This document shows positions 1-11,846 of a stretch of DNA of 64,000 nt, piece by piece. Under the pieces are notes generated by a model. The model did no database searches and was not told where the DNA came from. It saw only the letters and a list, made by a program, of their open reading frames with translations. Origin of the DNA: Capsicum annuum (Eukaryota; Streptophyta; Magnoliopsida; Solanales; Solanaceae). The stretch covers positions 88,743-152,742 of the forward strand of contig NW_025860675.1 of NCBI RefSeq assembly GCF_002878395.1. The letters are read 5' to 3'. Position numbers and translations under genes: made by a program. Positions within the stretch are counted from its first letter, which is position 1. Each line of letters starts with the position of its first letter.

Positions 1-2448
1 TTGGAGTTGATGAACTTGGTATTTAAATCGTATCTCGACTCTTTTGTTATTGTTTTTAGTTATGATATGTTTTTTTTTCAAGAGTGAGGCTGATCATGTA
101 GAGCATTTGCAGATTATGCTTAAGAGATTAAGGAATGAGAAGTTGTATGCCAAGTTGTCCAAATGTGAGTTTTTGTTAGAGACTATTTCTTCCTTAGGTC
201 ATGTGGTAACTAAGGAGGCTATTATGGTTGATGCAATAATAATTGCAATGGTTTGTGATTGGCCTAGGCCTACTTCATCCACTATAATTTAGAGTTTTGT
301 TAGCTTGGCAGGTTATTATCAGCATTTTTGTTAAGGGTTTCTTATCTATTACAATTCCATTAACTAAGTTGACTCATAACCAAATTTTCTTTTAGTGGTC
401 CAATGCTTCTCAGGCAAGCTTCCAAACGCTCAAGGATTTGTTGACTTTAGCTCCTATTTTGACTTCGCCCAAGGAGGGCATAGGTTTTACCATATTTTTT
501 GATGCTTTAGGTGTTGGGTTAGGTGATGTATTAATGCAGGAGGGTAAGGTAATTAAGTATGCTTCTCGTTAGTTGAATCCCCATGAGAAGAGTTACCCTA
601 CCCATTACTTAGAGTTATGCACGATTGTTTTTTACTTTAATGTTATGGAGGTACTACTTGTATGGAGTTCGTTGTGATATTTTCTTAGATTATCATATCC
701 TTCAATGCTTCTTAACCTAGCGAGATCTTAATATGAGGCAACTTCTTTGGCTTGAGTTGCTTAAGTATTATGACTTTACTATTCTCTATCACCAGAGAAA
801 GGCTAATGTGCTTGTAGATACCTTGAGCTGAAAGTAGACTAGCATGGGTAGCTTGGAATATCTTTTGACATAGGAGAGGCCATTTGCCTGAGAGGTTCAG
901 TTTTTATCTAACCAGATAGTTAGGCTTGATATTTCAACACCTTAGTATGTTTTGGCATTTATGGAGGCTAGGTCTTCTTTAATGAAACAATTTTGATCTC
1001 ATTAGATTGATGATGATGGATTGAGGTTGATTTTGCATAAAGTGTTGTATGGCGAGGCTAATGAAGCCTTACTTAATTTTGATGGTGTTTTAAGAATTGG
1101 GGCCCAAGTTTGTATGGTGAGAAAAGGTAGATTGATTTTTGTGGATGCCTATTATTCTAGGTATTCCATCCACCGAGAGTGACTAATATGTAACATGACT
1201 TAAAGAAATATTACTGGTGGAGTAGTATAGGAAAGGATGTAGTGGACATTGTATCTCGTTACCTATGTTTCCAGCAGGTGAATATCAAGCATTGGAGACA
1301 TGGTGGATTGCTTTAGAGGTTACCCATTCTTGAGTAGAAATCAGAATGGATCATTATGGACTTTGTGATGGAATTACCTTGCACTTCACATGGTTCTGAT
1401 AGTGTTAGGGTCATCATGAATCAGCTGACAAAGTATGCTTAATTTATTCCGATGCAAGTATCTTTCACTGTGAGGAAGTTTGCCCATATCTACATTCATG
1501 AGATTGTAAGTCTTCATGGAGTGCTAGTGTCTACTATTTTAGATTGAGGTTCTGTGTTCACATCTTATTTTTGAAAGACTTTTTATGATGATTTGGGTAG
1601 TCAGGTTGGTCTTAGCATAACTTTTTGCCCCCCAAACTAATGGTCAGTCAGAGCATACTATCTAGGTTTTGGAGGATATGGTCCGCACTTGTGTGATGGA
1701 TTTTGGTGGTCAGTAGGAGTAACATTTAGCCATGGTAGAGTTTTTATTTAATAATAGCTACCATTCCAGTATTGATATGGCTTATTTTAAGGCTTTGTAT
1801 GGTAGGTGTTGTCTCTTTTTAGTTGGTTGGTTTGAGGTTCTTGAGCTTATACCTCGAGGTATGAACTTTCTTCATGAGTCTTTGGATAGAATTTGGATTA
1901 TTCAAGATAGGCTTCGAGTGGCTCAGAGTAGGTAGAAGTGCTATGCGGACCGTAGACTTTGTGCCTTGGGTTTGAGTTGGTGATCGTGTTTTCCTTCAAA
2001 TTTAAATAATAAGGGTTGTGATGAGGTTTGGGAAGAGGGGCACACTTAGCCCCAGGTATTGGCCCATTTGAGAATCTATGGACCATTGCTGATATGGCTT
2101 ATGATTTAGCTTTGCCCCCAGTTTTATCAGTTGTTCATCCAGTTTTTTATGTTTTCATTCTTAACCGTTACATTTTGAATGAGTCCCATGTCATTCATTG
2201 GGAGACGGTTTAGTTAGATAAGAGTTTGTCTTTTGCTTTTGAGCCGGTCTCTATCTTTGCTTAGGATGTTAGACAGTTGCGCTCTAGAGTTTTTTCTGTG
2301 GTTAAGGTCTTGTAGAGGCATCGACCTATAGATGAGGCTACTTGGGAGGTCAAGTACGATATGCGTAGTTATTATCCCCATCATTTTGGTGATTCAGGTA
2401 CTTTTCTTGCCTTTAGTTCAAGGACAACTAAAATTTTAGTAGCGGATG
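1..2448 (+). pseudogene. Element A: decayed Ty3/gypsy pol, 3' half (RT end, RNase H, integrase, chromodomain-like tail)
   Basis: The window opens inside reverse transcriptase. Bases 1-345 encode the end of the polymerase (44-292 reads ...EADHVEHLQIMLKRLRNEK, then a CEF block and a degenerate GHVV block). The catalytic FIDD site is lost: the equivalent place reads VFSYDM. RNase H follows at about 370-835 (FFDALGVGLGDVLMQEGKVI, then HEKSYPTHYLEL). Integrase covers about 1000-2010, with NNSYHSSIDMAYFKALYGR at 1755-1810. At 2060-2400 come the LALPPVLSVVHPVFYVFIL block and the EATWEVKYDMRSYYP block typical of the chromodomain-like end of Del/Tekay chromoviruses. Stops and frameshifts throughout mean it cannot make protein. 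The 5' half of the element lies left of the window. Clade assignment is from motif resemblance only. Confidence 0.85.
2425..2448 (+). promoter_or_regulatory. Element A polypurine tract region
   Basis: A purine-rich stretch (ttttagtagcggatga) lies directly before the first base of the 3' LTR, where plus-strand priming occurs in LTR elements. It is interrupted by pyrimidines, consistent with an old copy. Confidence 0.5.
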
Positions 2449-3059
2449 ATGTAACTACCTAAATTTTGATGAAGTATGTGTTTCTGTGTAATTTGACCAT
2501 TATAGGCCTCTCCATGGTTGGATTTTTGTATTTTGTGGTGTAGGGATGAGTGGTCTATATCTTGGTGCATTTTGGGCGCCATTTATGTGATTTTGTGGGG
2601 TTTGGAGGCTTGAGAGCCTTCTAATTGATTGAAGTTGATATCTTTGATCTATGTGATGGATAGTAAAACGAATTGCCTAGTAGACCCAGAACGCCGATTT
2701 TAGGGTGGTAACATGGTTTGTGTGGTTTTATGTCTGTTAAATCTCATTTCGACCCTCGAGTTGAAAAGTTGTGAATTTGGGTATCGAGGTTCAACATTGT
2801 GAAAACAATGTCTTTTAAAAAATTTGACATTGCCATAGAGTTTGTAGCATCAAATTTATAGGATAACATAGTTCATTTGAATTCACGTGATTCCGAATGA
2901 ATTTTGAGGGGCCCATCGAGACTTGAATGCACCAAGTCCCCAACTGGTGCATCACTCAGCTAGTGTACCCGCAATTGCAGTACTTTTTCTGCTATCGCAA
3001 TACCCTTGATAGGCTAGGTACCCCAATCGTAACCCTAGTCTGCGATCGGGATGCCTGGG

Positions 3060-3069
3060 TATATAAATA
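3060..3069 (+). promoter_or_regulatory. TATA box in element A LTR
   Basis: TATATAAATA, about 610 bp into the LTR, after a U3-like stretch and before a T-rich leader. It is the only strong TATA motif in this part of the LTR, so it marks the likely U3/R boundary shortly downstream. Confidence 0.5.
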
Positions 3070-4270
3070 CCTGGTTTTTGCTATTTTCACCATTTTTGTG
3101 ACTTAGAGCTTATAGTTTCATAATGTTGAGCTATTTCTTCCATTTCTAAGCTTGGGTAAGCTCCATAACACCCATTTTAATTAGTTTCTTCAATCTGTAT
3201 CATGTAAGTCTTGGTTTAAACTTGAATTATGGAATTTGGGCTCGTAATGCCTTAAAATTGTAATTTTCGAATTGAAACCTCAATTTCTACCCTTTTCACT
3301 TGGATTATTTTCTAACTTCAAAATTATTAGTTTCCCCTCAATTTCATCTTTAAAAAAACTTTAATTCTTAATTTTAAAATAGATTGTTGGAATTTTACCC
3401 GGTAACATTTGAAAATGGTTTTTGTTTGATTTAAACCTCATTTAAACTTATTTTTCCTTGGGTTTTCATCTATAGACTCCTAAAAATAAGAGGGACATGT
3501 TTTTAAAACAACGTTTTGATTTTGCATTTCTTTTTCAAAAACCCATTTTGAGGGTCTGTTTTGACCCCGACTTGAAAATAGGCAATATGGATATCGTTGG
3601 CTTTCTTTTGAAGGGCTGATTCTATAATTTGATGTTTTAGTTTATTCCAGGTCCATTCGTGAGGAGTAAGATAGTGGATTGAAGGCTTTTGTTTTAGCTT
3701 TCGGCATTTGAGGAAGGTTATGACATAATTTCTTTTAGATTGAACTGGGTAGTTAATATTGATACAATAATATGTTAAGGGTTTGGGAACTAATTATGAA
3801 AATGGCTATCTTAATGTGTTATGCCTATGTGGGGGCCTATATATGATGTTATTTAATGGTTTTGAACATTATGTGCTATGTGTGACCGTGTGGGGTCCTA
3901 TGTGTTATTGATAGCCTTGTACACATGATAATAGTTATATCTTATTTGATGAAAAATGTGTTGTGGTACAAATTGTGTGTTGTGGTGTATTCATATTTTA
4001 CTGGCATATGAATCATGTTGGATTTCATGGATGGATGGAATTAATGAGTGGATATTTGGACCATATGATGGTATATTGGTTAGTTGTGGAAATACCTATT
4101 GTGGTTGGGTGTGGAAATACTCATTGTTGTTGGTTATGAGCATTACATCCCCATACTTACTCATAAAACATTGGTACCACCGTGGAAATACTAAGAAACA
4201 CTGGCAACACCTTTCTTAAAAAAAAATATGGCATCTTATAAAACCTTTCGTGAGGGATGTGCGGGGAGGA

Positions 4271-4275
4271 GATAT
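4271..4275. repeat. Target site duplication GATAT, left copy
   Basis: GATAT stands just before TGTCACGACCC, the outer end of LTR1. The same five bases follow the outer end of LTR4 at 50478-50482. Five bases is the usual Ty3/gypsy duplication. No equivalent repeat borders the inner LTRs. Confidence 0.75.
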
Positions 4276-6420
4276 TGTCACGACCCGAGGCTAACCCCTG
4301 GCCGTGACAATAGTGCTTATACACATAAGTGACCACAAGCTAACCCATGATCTAGTTCCCATTGAGACCACTAAATAATACAATACTGGAAACCACATAT
4401 GTGGAAGATAACTGATGAGATACTGTAATCAATACACTAGAATATAATCGAACATAGCTAAATTAACCAAAAGACTAAAACTAAATAAATGTCTATCTTG
4501 TCTGAAATAACTAATAAAAACTAAAAACTAATTGACTGTCTAGCTGTCTGAAAGCCTCTAAGAATCATAAGGAGTTGGGACAAACCCTACACTAACTCTG
4601 ACTGACTGAACATAAATAGATGCTAAAATAATCGTCAAGCAAGTCATGTCCTCGATGGAAGAGGACTACCCACAACTGCTGCTAGGTGGTGCTGGACTTT
4701 CTAAGAATGGTCGAAAATCTGAGCGTCCAAAACTATGTTTTTTAATGTATTGGTACGAGAGATAAGGACTAATCAAAAAGCATAAGATAAATGAAAATGG
4801 ATGCATGGATATGTAATTGAGAATTCAAGGCCAAGCATATATATACATTGAAATAATCTGAAATCTGAATAACTGAAATCTAGATCTGTACACTTGGTCA
4901 TGCAAACTTGAACTAATCTGTCCTGAGGACTACACTGAGACTATGGGAGATGACTACAACCCCTAACATTTTGGGGTCCAACTTCCAACCCCAGTTTAAA
5001 GGGTTTTGGTACCTTGCCAGGAGTACCAACACATGACTGATGATGTGGATCCATTAGGATAATGTTTAGACGGATAAGGGTATCATGCCTAACTGACGAG
5101 GGACCCTTCATAATATATGGTGGTGCCATAGGTTTGTAACTGAAGGTCTGCTACTAATGAATTATGTCGAACTGATGGGGGAGTCTTCATCCCTAAGTTC
5201 ACTTGGTGCTAATTATCACTGCCAATAGAATGACACGGGTGTTATCAGTAGTTTAACAAGACATGGTACTGTACTTGTAATTTCTTAATATGAACGTGAT
5301 GCTCTGACTATGATTATATAAAAACCATGGTCCGACTGATTTATTACTTGAAAAAACAGAAATCATATAAGGACAACTCGGTATCAGGTGTTCATAACCT
5401 GCTAGCACAGAATGATTACAAAATATCTAGTAATAACATTTAGACAATGATATGAGATCATAATTAAAAGACTAAAAAGATGTTATATTCCAATAACTGT
5501 TGAAATGCAAGAATTTGAACATGGGAGTATATTAAACATGGGAAGACAACATATTTACATGGTTTAATTCATAAATCGATTACTCATTATAAAATCAAGG
5601 TTTAAGACATGGAAGACTAGAATTCAAAACATAAATAAACTTAAATAACATGGAAACACGTGTTGGAAAGGCTAGAATTTTATTTACCAAGAAATTAATG
5701 GATTAAATTCATAAATTTCATGGATAATTTCATAAAATAAAATAGAATTCAAGCTTTTAAACTGAGAGAGGATTTTTGGGCTCAATAGGTAGAAGGAACG
5801 CATTGATAAATAATACCCCACATACCTGTAGTTAAAGTTTTAGGGAAGATCCTTGTAATTTTCCTTACCTCTAAGAAACCCTAATTGTGGTTCTTGAGTA
5901 TGAGAGAGAAGATTAAGGTGTTAAGCGTTTAAGATTTGGGGGAAAATAAGCCTCCTTGAGGGTTATAGATCGTGGGTCGAAGTTATAAGAGGGAAAAAGA
6001 CTAAAAATTCCTTTAACTGAACTTTATAGAATTTGACCCAGTCTATACGAGTTGATCATATGATTCATATGATGAGGTACGACTAGGCTTCATAACTCAT
6101 GAACTGGACTGAATCTAAGAAAGTATACATTCGTTAACATATGAGTGGCAGTTCTGACTTGTATCATATTAATACGACTCTAGGCACTAGACTCGTACCT
6201 TGGCAGAATCTCACCTCCGCTCACACTGACTTGGGTAGAACTTAATTCATACGACTTATACGCTTCTTAACGACTTCAATTGGTTAAGTCATACCTTAAA
6301 TAGAATGTCACCCATCTTGCATAGTCTTGGGTATGAGTTCAACGTACGAGTTGTATATTGTGTATATAACTCAAGGGTCTAGTCATATGATGATAAAACT
6401 TTCAGAGATGAGGTATTATA
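4276..6420 (-). repeat. Array LTR1 (3'-most LTR in minus orientation)
   Basis: It starts TGTCACGACCCGAGG and ends GAGGTATTATA before a purine tract (read on minus). It aligns along its length with 11220-13387, 26549-33707 (interrupted) and 48454-50477; the landmarks ATGATGTGGATCC (5040) and TTCATGGATAATTTCATAAA (5717) recur in the same order. A TATA-like CTTATAACTTC on the minus strand lies near 5975. No coding sequence; a 62-codon frame at 4941-5129 is chance. Confidence 0.85.
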
Positions 6421-6436
6421 ATATCTCCCCTTTGGG
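6421..6436 (-). promoter_or_regulatory. Polypurine tract of internal region 1
   Basis: On the minus strand this reads CCAAAGGGGAGATAT, directly before the LTR1 start. The same position holds AAGGGGGAGATAT in internal regions 2 (13388-13400) and 3 (33708-33720) and in element B. Confidence 0.65.
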
Positions 6437-6639
6437 AACATTCGTCCTTGAATAAGGTTTGTTAAGCTAAGATATTAAGGCAATTGATGTTGTATACCAA
6501 AAATTCATGAACTAGAAAGTGATTAAACAACTGATTCTTTGACATGATACATGGAATGAACTAATTTCATGAATGAATGCAATGACATGAGAGCGGTTAC
6601 ATAGCTGAAACTGAGATTGGGAAAGAGCCAGTTTAGTGA

Positions 6640-7690
6640 AGATCGATACCTCAAGCTGAGTCTGAATTTGTGGAGAAAAGATTAGGGTATTTGTCTTGCC
6701 TTTCTGCTTTTTCTTCCCAAGTAGCTCCCCCAACATATTGATTTCACCACAAAACTTTTACCAAAGGAACCTCTTTGTTCCTCAACTTACGAATCTGACG
6801 GTCAAGGATCCCAACTAGAATGTCTTCTTAAGAGAGACTATCTCTCGCATCCACACTCTCTAAAGGAAAAATTATAGTTGTATACCTATACACTTCTTTA
6901 ACAAGGAGATATGAAACACTAGATGCACTGACGCCAAGTCTGTAGGCAACTCTAGTTCATAGGCTGCTCTCCCAAATCGACTCTCAATCCTATGTGGGGT
7001 AATATATTAGGGAATGAGCTTCCCCTTCTTTCCAAATCTCTTTACCCATTTCATGGGTGAAGTTTTCTAATACACAAGGTCACCAACATCAAACTCAAGA
7101 TCTCTTCTACTCACATCGGCATAAGATTTATGATGACTTTGAGCTATTTTCAGCCTCTCTCGAATTAACTGAACTTTATGCTTGGTCTCAAATACTAAAT
7201 CTGACACCATCAAAGTAGCCTTACCTGCTTCAAAACAACTAATAGGAGATCTACATCTCCTCCTATAGAGAGTTTCAAAATGAGTTATCTGAATACTGAA
7301 GTAATAAGTGTTATTGTAGGCAAACTCAATCAAAGGTAAGTTGTGATCCCAAATACTCTTAAAATCAATAACAAAGGCTCTCATAGTGTCATCTAAGGTT
7401 TGAATGGTCCTCTCGGCCTGACCATCCATCTGAGGATGAAAAGCTATTAAGGTGAACTTATGTACCAAGAGACTTCTGAAAATCTTTCCAAAAGTGAGAT
7501 GTATACTGAGTACCCTTATTTGAGATGATAGACAATAGAACCTCATGCAATTTAACCAATTCTTTAAGATAGAGTCTAGCATAATCCTCAGGAGAATACG
7601 AAGTATGAATTGGCGAGAAATGGGCAGACTTTGTAACTTTATGAACTATGATCCATATTGAGTCATGTTGGCGACTCGCCAAGGAAACCT
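6640..7690 (-). pseudogene. Internal 1 integrase and chromodomain-like tail (decayed)
   Basis: On the minus strand 7458-7682 encodes the first part of the integrase core (DSIWIIVHKVTKSAHFSPI..., then IISNKGTQYTSHFW). The second catalytic Asp of the DRG motif is Asn here (SNKG). A frameshift leads to 7067-7582, with HPQMDGQAERTIQTLDD (catalytic Glu kept), the NNTYYFSIQITHFETLYRRR block, IRERLKIAQSHHKSYAD and DLEFDVGDLVY. The chromodomain-like tail continues to about 6640 with further stops. The catalytic change and frameshifts make it inactive. Confidence 0.85.
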
Positions 7691-7925
7691 ATCAGAAAAT
7701 CCTTATGCATCACCTCCTAATTCCAAGTGGGGATGCTAAACTCCTGAAGTGTACCACTAGGACTTTGGTGCTCAACCTTAACCTACTGATAGTTCAAGGA
7801 CTTAGCCACAAACTTTTTATTATCTTTCTTCATTCCGCTGCACCAATAGATTCTTGCACATCACGAAACATCTTATTGGCTCCTAGGTGAATATAATACC
7901 GCATACCATGAGCTTTTTCTAAGAT

Positions 7926-8450
7926 TCATTGTCTTACACCATTGACACATGTAACAAACTCCTTCTTACCATCCTTAACATAAGCAATACTACCCATAGA
8001 TAAACTACTAAGGGCATCCGCCACTACATCTGCCTTGCCTAAATGATACAACACACTAATGTCATAATCTTTTAATAATTCAAGCCATCTTCTATGACAA
8101 ATATTCAAATCTTTCTGCATGAACACATACTGTAAAATCTTGTGATACATGAACACAACAACATGAACCCCATAAACTTAATTCCTCCAAATTTTTAAGG
8201 GAAAGACAACACCTACTAATTCAAGATCATAGGTCGGATAATTCGTTTTATTGAGTTTATGAAGTCTAGAGGTATAGGCTATGACCTTAACTTTATTCAT
8301 TAAAATACAAACAAGACCAACTCTAGAAGAGTCATAGTACACCACAAATCCATCTGAACCATCCAGCAAAGTCAGGACTGGGGCAAAAGTAAGTCGAGTC
8401 TTCAACAACTGAAAACTCTTCTGGTAGGAATCTGACCACCAAAATTTCAC
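7926..8450 (-). pseudogene. Internal 1 RNase H (decayed)
   Basis: Minus-strand frame 8178-8450 reads KFWWSDSYQKSFQLLKTRL, then GFVVYYDSSRVGLVCILMNKVKVIAYTSR and NYPTYDLELVGVVFPLKIW, the N-terminal RNase H block with its first Asp (YYDSS). Frame 7926-8156 gives the end: [31 protein letters not shown] and VVADALSSLSMGS, including the conserved second acidic block (VADALS). The two frames do not join without a shift. The HHCC linker region between 7690 and 7926 is degenerate. Confidence 0.85.
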
Positions 8451-8454
8451 TTTC

Positions 8455-9240
8455 TTTTAGGTTAGTCGAGATATAAAAGAAGAAATGGAAGAAAAACCTT
8501 TAAAAAAAACTTCTATATAGTTAACTAAACCCAAGAAACAACTGATTTCTGATGGTGATATGGGTCTAGGCTAGTTTCTTAATGCTTTGGTCACTTGAGG
8601 TTCAACTCAGATGCTATCACCAAAAAATATATGACCAAGGAAGGCTAATGATCTCAACCAAAATTTGCACTTATTGAAGTTAGGAAATAACTGATAATCT
8701 CTAAGGGTCTACAAAATAACTCTCAAATGTTCTACAAGAATTGACAAGGATGTCATGGATGAAAACTATGACGAACATATCCAAGTAATTTTTGAACACT
8801 CTGTTCATTAAGTCCATAAAAGCTGTAGCAAAATTTTTTAGTCCAAAAGACATAACTAGGAAGTCAAAGTGACCATATCATGTTCTGAAGGCTATCTTCA
8901 GAATGTCATATTCTTTGACTCTAAGCTGATGATAGATGGATCTGAGGTCTATCTTAGAGAAACAAATTATACCCTAAAGTTGGTCAAATAAGTCATTGAT
9001 TCTAGGAAGATGATACTTACTTTTAATTGTAATTTTTTTCAACTGACAGTAGTTGATGTACATCCTGAGATAACTGTCTTTCTTGCGCACAAATAAAACT
9101 GGGACACCCTATAGTGAAACACTAGACCTGATGAAACCCTTATCTAAAATATCTTTAAGTTGGTCTTTTAATTCCTTAAGCTCAGCTGCAGTCATTCTTT
9201 AAGGTGGAATAAAGATACGCTGGGTATGTGGAAGAAGATT
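8455..9240 (-). pseudogene. Internal 1 reverse transcriptase (decayed)
   Basis: No long frame survives, but translating the minus strand in pieces gives the gypsy RT order. Near 9060-9110 lies the block for [15 protein letters not shown], near 8930-9000 the block for the IDLRSSYHQLRVKE loop, and near 8750-8780 [13 protein letters not shown]. The last is the FIDD catalytic box with the first Asp changed to His. The final fingers/connection segment spans about 8530-8700. Confidence 0.75.
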
Positions 9241-9700
9241 TTTCCGAAGTTTATTTCCCTTTTTAGAGGAACTCCTTTAGGAAACATATCTAGAAATTTA
9301 TTTATAACAAGAACTGACTAAAGTCTTCGAGATTAAAAATATGTATACTTGACTCTGACGAGATGATAAATACACTCCTTGGATATCATCTTTCTTACCT
9401 TAAGATAGGAAACATATTGACCCTTAAGCACTAAAGTACTACTACTCCATTTTATAACAGGCTCATTAGAAAACTATAATTGGACAATTTTATTTCTACA
9501 ATCAACTGTGGAGTAGCATGAGTGGAGATAATCCATGCCAAGAATGACATCAAAATAAGTCATCTCTAAGACCATAAAGTCAATTGAAGTAACTTTCCGA
9601 GGCACTAAGACTGGGCAATTTTTGTATACCCATCTGGATACAATGGACTTACCTATTGGGGTAGACACTGAGGATTCTCGCAATGGACTTATCTATAATG
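9241..9700 (-). pseudogene. Internal 1 protease region (decayed)
   Basis: Minus-strand frame 9474-9683 reads STPIGKSIVSRWVYKNCPVLV, then FMVLEMTYFDVILGMDYLHSCYSTVDCRNKIVQL. The FDVILGMDWL block is a hallmark of the C-terminal half of gypsy protease. The DPG active-site part further upstream on this strand (about 9700-9800) is degenerate. The stretch 9241-9470 is the protease-RT linker with stops. Confidence 0.8.
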
Positions 9701-9839
9701 GACTTACATAGGAATTCATAAAACAAAGTGAATCTCTGAGGTCTAACAAGGCATAAACATGCAGATGGAAAATTTTCAACATACATGTAACAACTTTATA
9801 AGAACTCTCCTGCTCATCATGAGTCTGGAGAGCAGACAG

Positions 9840-11005
9840 TCTATTTTAGTACTACCCACTGGTGGCACTAGAAATGGCACCCTGCTGAATTGGGTAACCA
9901 GCTGGTGCTACTGAGGAATTAGTTTAGTCTTTCTGGCAATCATTTCTACCTCTCCACATACCCACAGGGTACTCCCTTACCTTGTGACCTAATTTTCCAT
10001 ACCCAAAACACACATCACTGCCTGCCCTATACTCACCCTAATGATTCTTACTATTTTTCCTACAGAGAGAATTGGTTGGTCCATTATTCACACTACCCTG
10101 GGAAATAGAGCCTAGTGTTCTATCTTGATAGTCCTACTTGAACTTTTGCACTGGTGCTCTAGCTGAAGATGGAGCTAGGGCTAAAAAATTCAGACAAAAC
10201 TAGGATTGGTTACCACCTTTCAACCTTGGCTGAGAAAAATTAAAACTAGCCATTCCAACCCTATTATTCTCTCTCTTTCTCTTTAAGTTTCTCCTCGTCA
10301 AACTGCTGAGCATAAAACATAAGTCAAGATAGGTATATCTCCTTAATCAATATGGAAGTCCTACACTTTTTGACCATACTATCAGATACACCAGATATGA
10401 ACAACTTATCCTAGACCTATTGTCAGACACCCTAGAAGGAAAGCACCTTGCCATTTGGCTAAACTTAAGCGAGTACTCTTTCATGGTCATACTACCCTTC
10501 ATAAAGTTTATGGACTCTTGAACCTTAGCTTCCCTCAACTCTAGTGGGAAGAAACTATGTATGAAAGTCATGACTAACTTCTCCCACTCTATAGGTTCTG
10601 CTTCCACACTCCTACCTTCCTTCAACTGCTTAAACCAGGTATGAGCTACACCCTATAACTAATATGCAGCCATGTTTGCACTCTCTCTCAAACTAACACC
10701 CATGATATCTGTCACCTTCTCCACCATATTTATAAACTCTTGTGGATCCTCCTCAGACTTGAAACTATAAAAGAAGGGGGATTCATCTGAGTGAAATCCT
10801 AAATTATAGCTGCATCTATTTTTTCCACTAAATTAGTTAGGGCAACACCCTACGGGTTGTTCTGAGTAGATACAAAATAGGATAAGGCCTTGCAAGTGGC
10901 CCTAAACTTGGCATTAGAGTCATGATGATCTAGGGGATCTTCCTTAATATGTGGTGGTGGGGGTTGATCTCTATTCCTCCTTTCATTATTCCTTCTGGGA
11001 GGCAT
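9840..11005 (-). pseudogene. Internal 1 gag with CCHC region (decayed)
   Basis: The start is the ATG at 11005, reading MPPRRNNERRNRDQPPPPH, preceded by a long leader. The capsid part follows at 10347-10625 (EWEKLVMTFIHSFFPLELREAKVQESINFMKGSMTMKEYSLKFSQMARCFP), matching the WxxFxxxFLxRFFP...EYxxxFxxLxxYAP pattern of plant gypsy gag. Remnants of the zinc knuckle lie near 9970-10020. Stops separate the pieces. The related gags of internal regions 2 and 3 start the same way. Confidence 0.8.
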
Positions 11006-11201
11006 TGTTTGTAAATGGAATGACGGACGAGTTAAAAGATGGAATACAATAGAGATCACGCTCTTTCGAATGATAGAATACTAAAAGAAAGGAAACTTTC
11101 CTAAATAAACCTTATAGACTCTTGTCCATAAGTGTGGCGTGCTTCACACCTATGTACAAGACTCTACTCAACGATGCTTTTAGAAACAACTTTAAACCTT
11201 A

Positions 11202-11214
11202 GGCTTTGATACCA
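11202..11214 (-). promoter_or_regulatory. Primer binding site of internal region 1
   Basis: The minus strand reads TGGTATCAAAGCC, six bases inside the LTR2 boundary. This is the initiator-Met tRNA class site (TGGTATCAGAGC) with G to A at position 9. Its place between LTR2 and the gag leader fixes the orientation of the element. Confidence 0.75.
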
Positions 11215-11749
11215 AGTTTTGTCATGACCCAAGGCTAGCCACTAGACACGACAATGATGCTCACGGCCACAACTGACCTTAAGCTAATCCATGATCTAGT
11301 ACCCATTGAGAGCACTGAATAATATAATACTGAAAACCCACATATACAGAAGATAACTATTGAGACACTTTCTGAATTAACCAAATAGACTAAAACTCAA
11401 TGAAAGTCTATCTACTAGAAATAACTGATAAAAACTATAAACTAACAAACTTTCTAGTTGTCTGAAAGCCTCTAACACTCATAAGGATTTGAAGGGACAG
11501 ACCTCCAACTAACTTTGAATGGTTGAACATAAATAGATGCTAAAAAAATAATAAAGTGTGTCATGTCCTTAATGGAAGAGGACTCCCCACTACTATTGCT
11601 GGGTAGTGTTGGACTGTCTAAGAATGGTCAGAAAACTGAATATCCACACCAATTTTATAAGACAACATAACCCAAGAGAAGAGTATGGGATCAATACTTT
11701 GAATGTACTGGTACGTGAGATTAGGACTAATTGAAAAGAACAAGATAAC

Positions 11750-11787
11750 TAAACATGGATGCATGGACTAAACATGGATGCATGGAC
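11750..11787. repeat. 19-bp tandem duplication in LTR2
   Basis: Two perfect copies of TAAACATGGATGCATGGAC (11750-11768 and 11769-11787). LTR1 has a single equivalent near 4795, so the duplication is private to LTR2. Confidence 0.8.
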
Positions 11788-11810
11788 AAGTAACTGAGAA
11801 TACAAGACCG

Positions 11811-11815
<5 letters not shown>

Positions 11816-11843
<28 letters not shown>
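11816..11843. repeat. (TA)n microsatellite in LTR2
   Basis: About 14 uninterrupted AT repeats. Shorter runs stand at the same LTR position in LTR1 (near 4840) and LTR3 (near 27137), so the site is ancestral and has expanded here. Confidence 0.85.

Positions 11844-11846
<3 letters not shown>

Larger units (their letters stand above)
2449..4275 (+). repeat. Element A 3' LTR, left part (interrupted)
   Basis: The LTR begins TGTAACTACC right after the pol remnant and purine tract. Its U3 carries GCAATTGC and TGCGATCGGG palindromic motifs, then a TATA box at 3060-3069. From about 3100 the sequence is T-rich noncoding, as in R-U5. It breaks off at 4275, where the minus-strand array begins, and resumes at 50483. 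The joined LTR would be about 2.7 kb and end in GGTTGTGACA at 51371, a near inverted repeat of its start. No coding sequence is visible; a short open frame at 3956-4219 is not protein-like. Confidence 0.7.
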
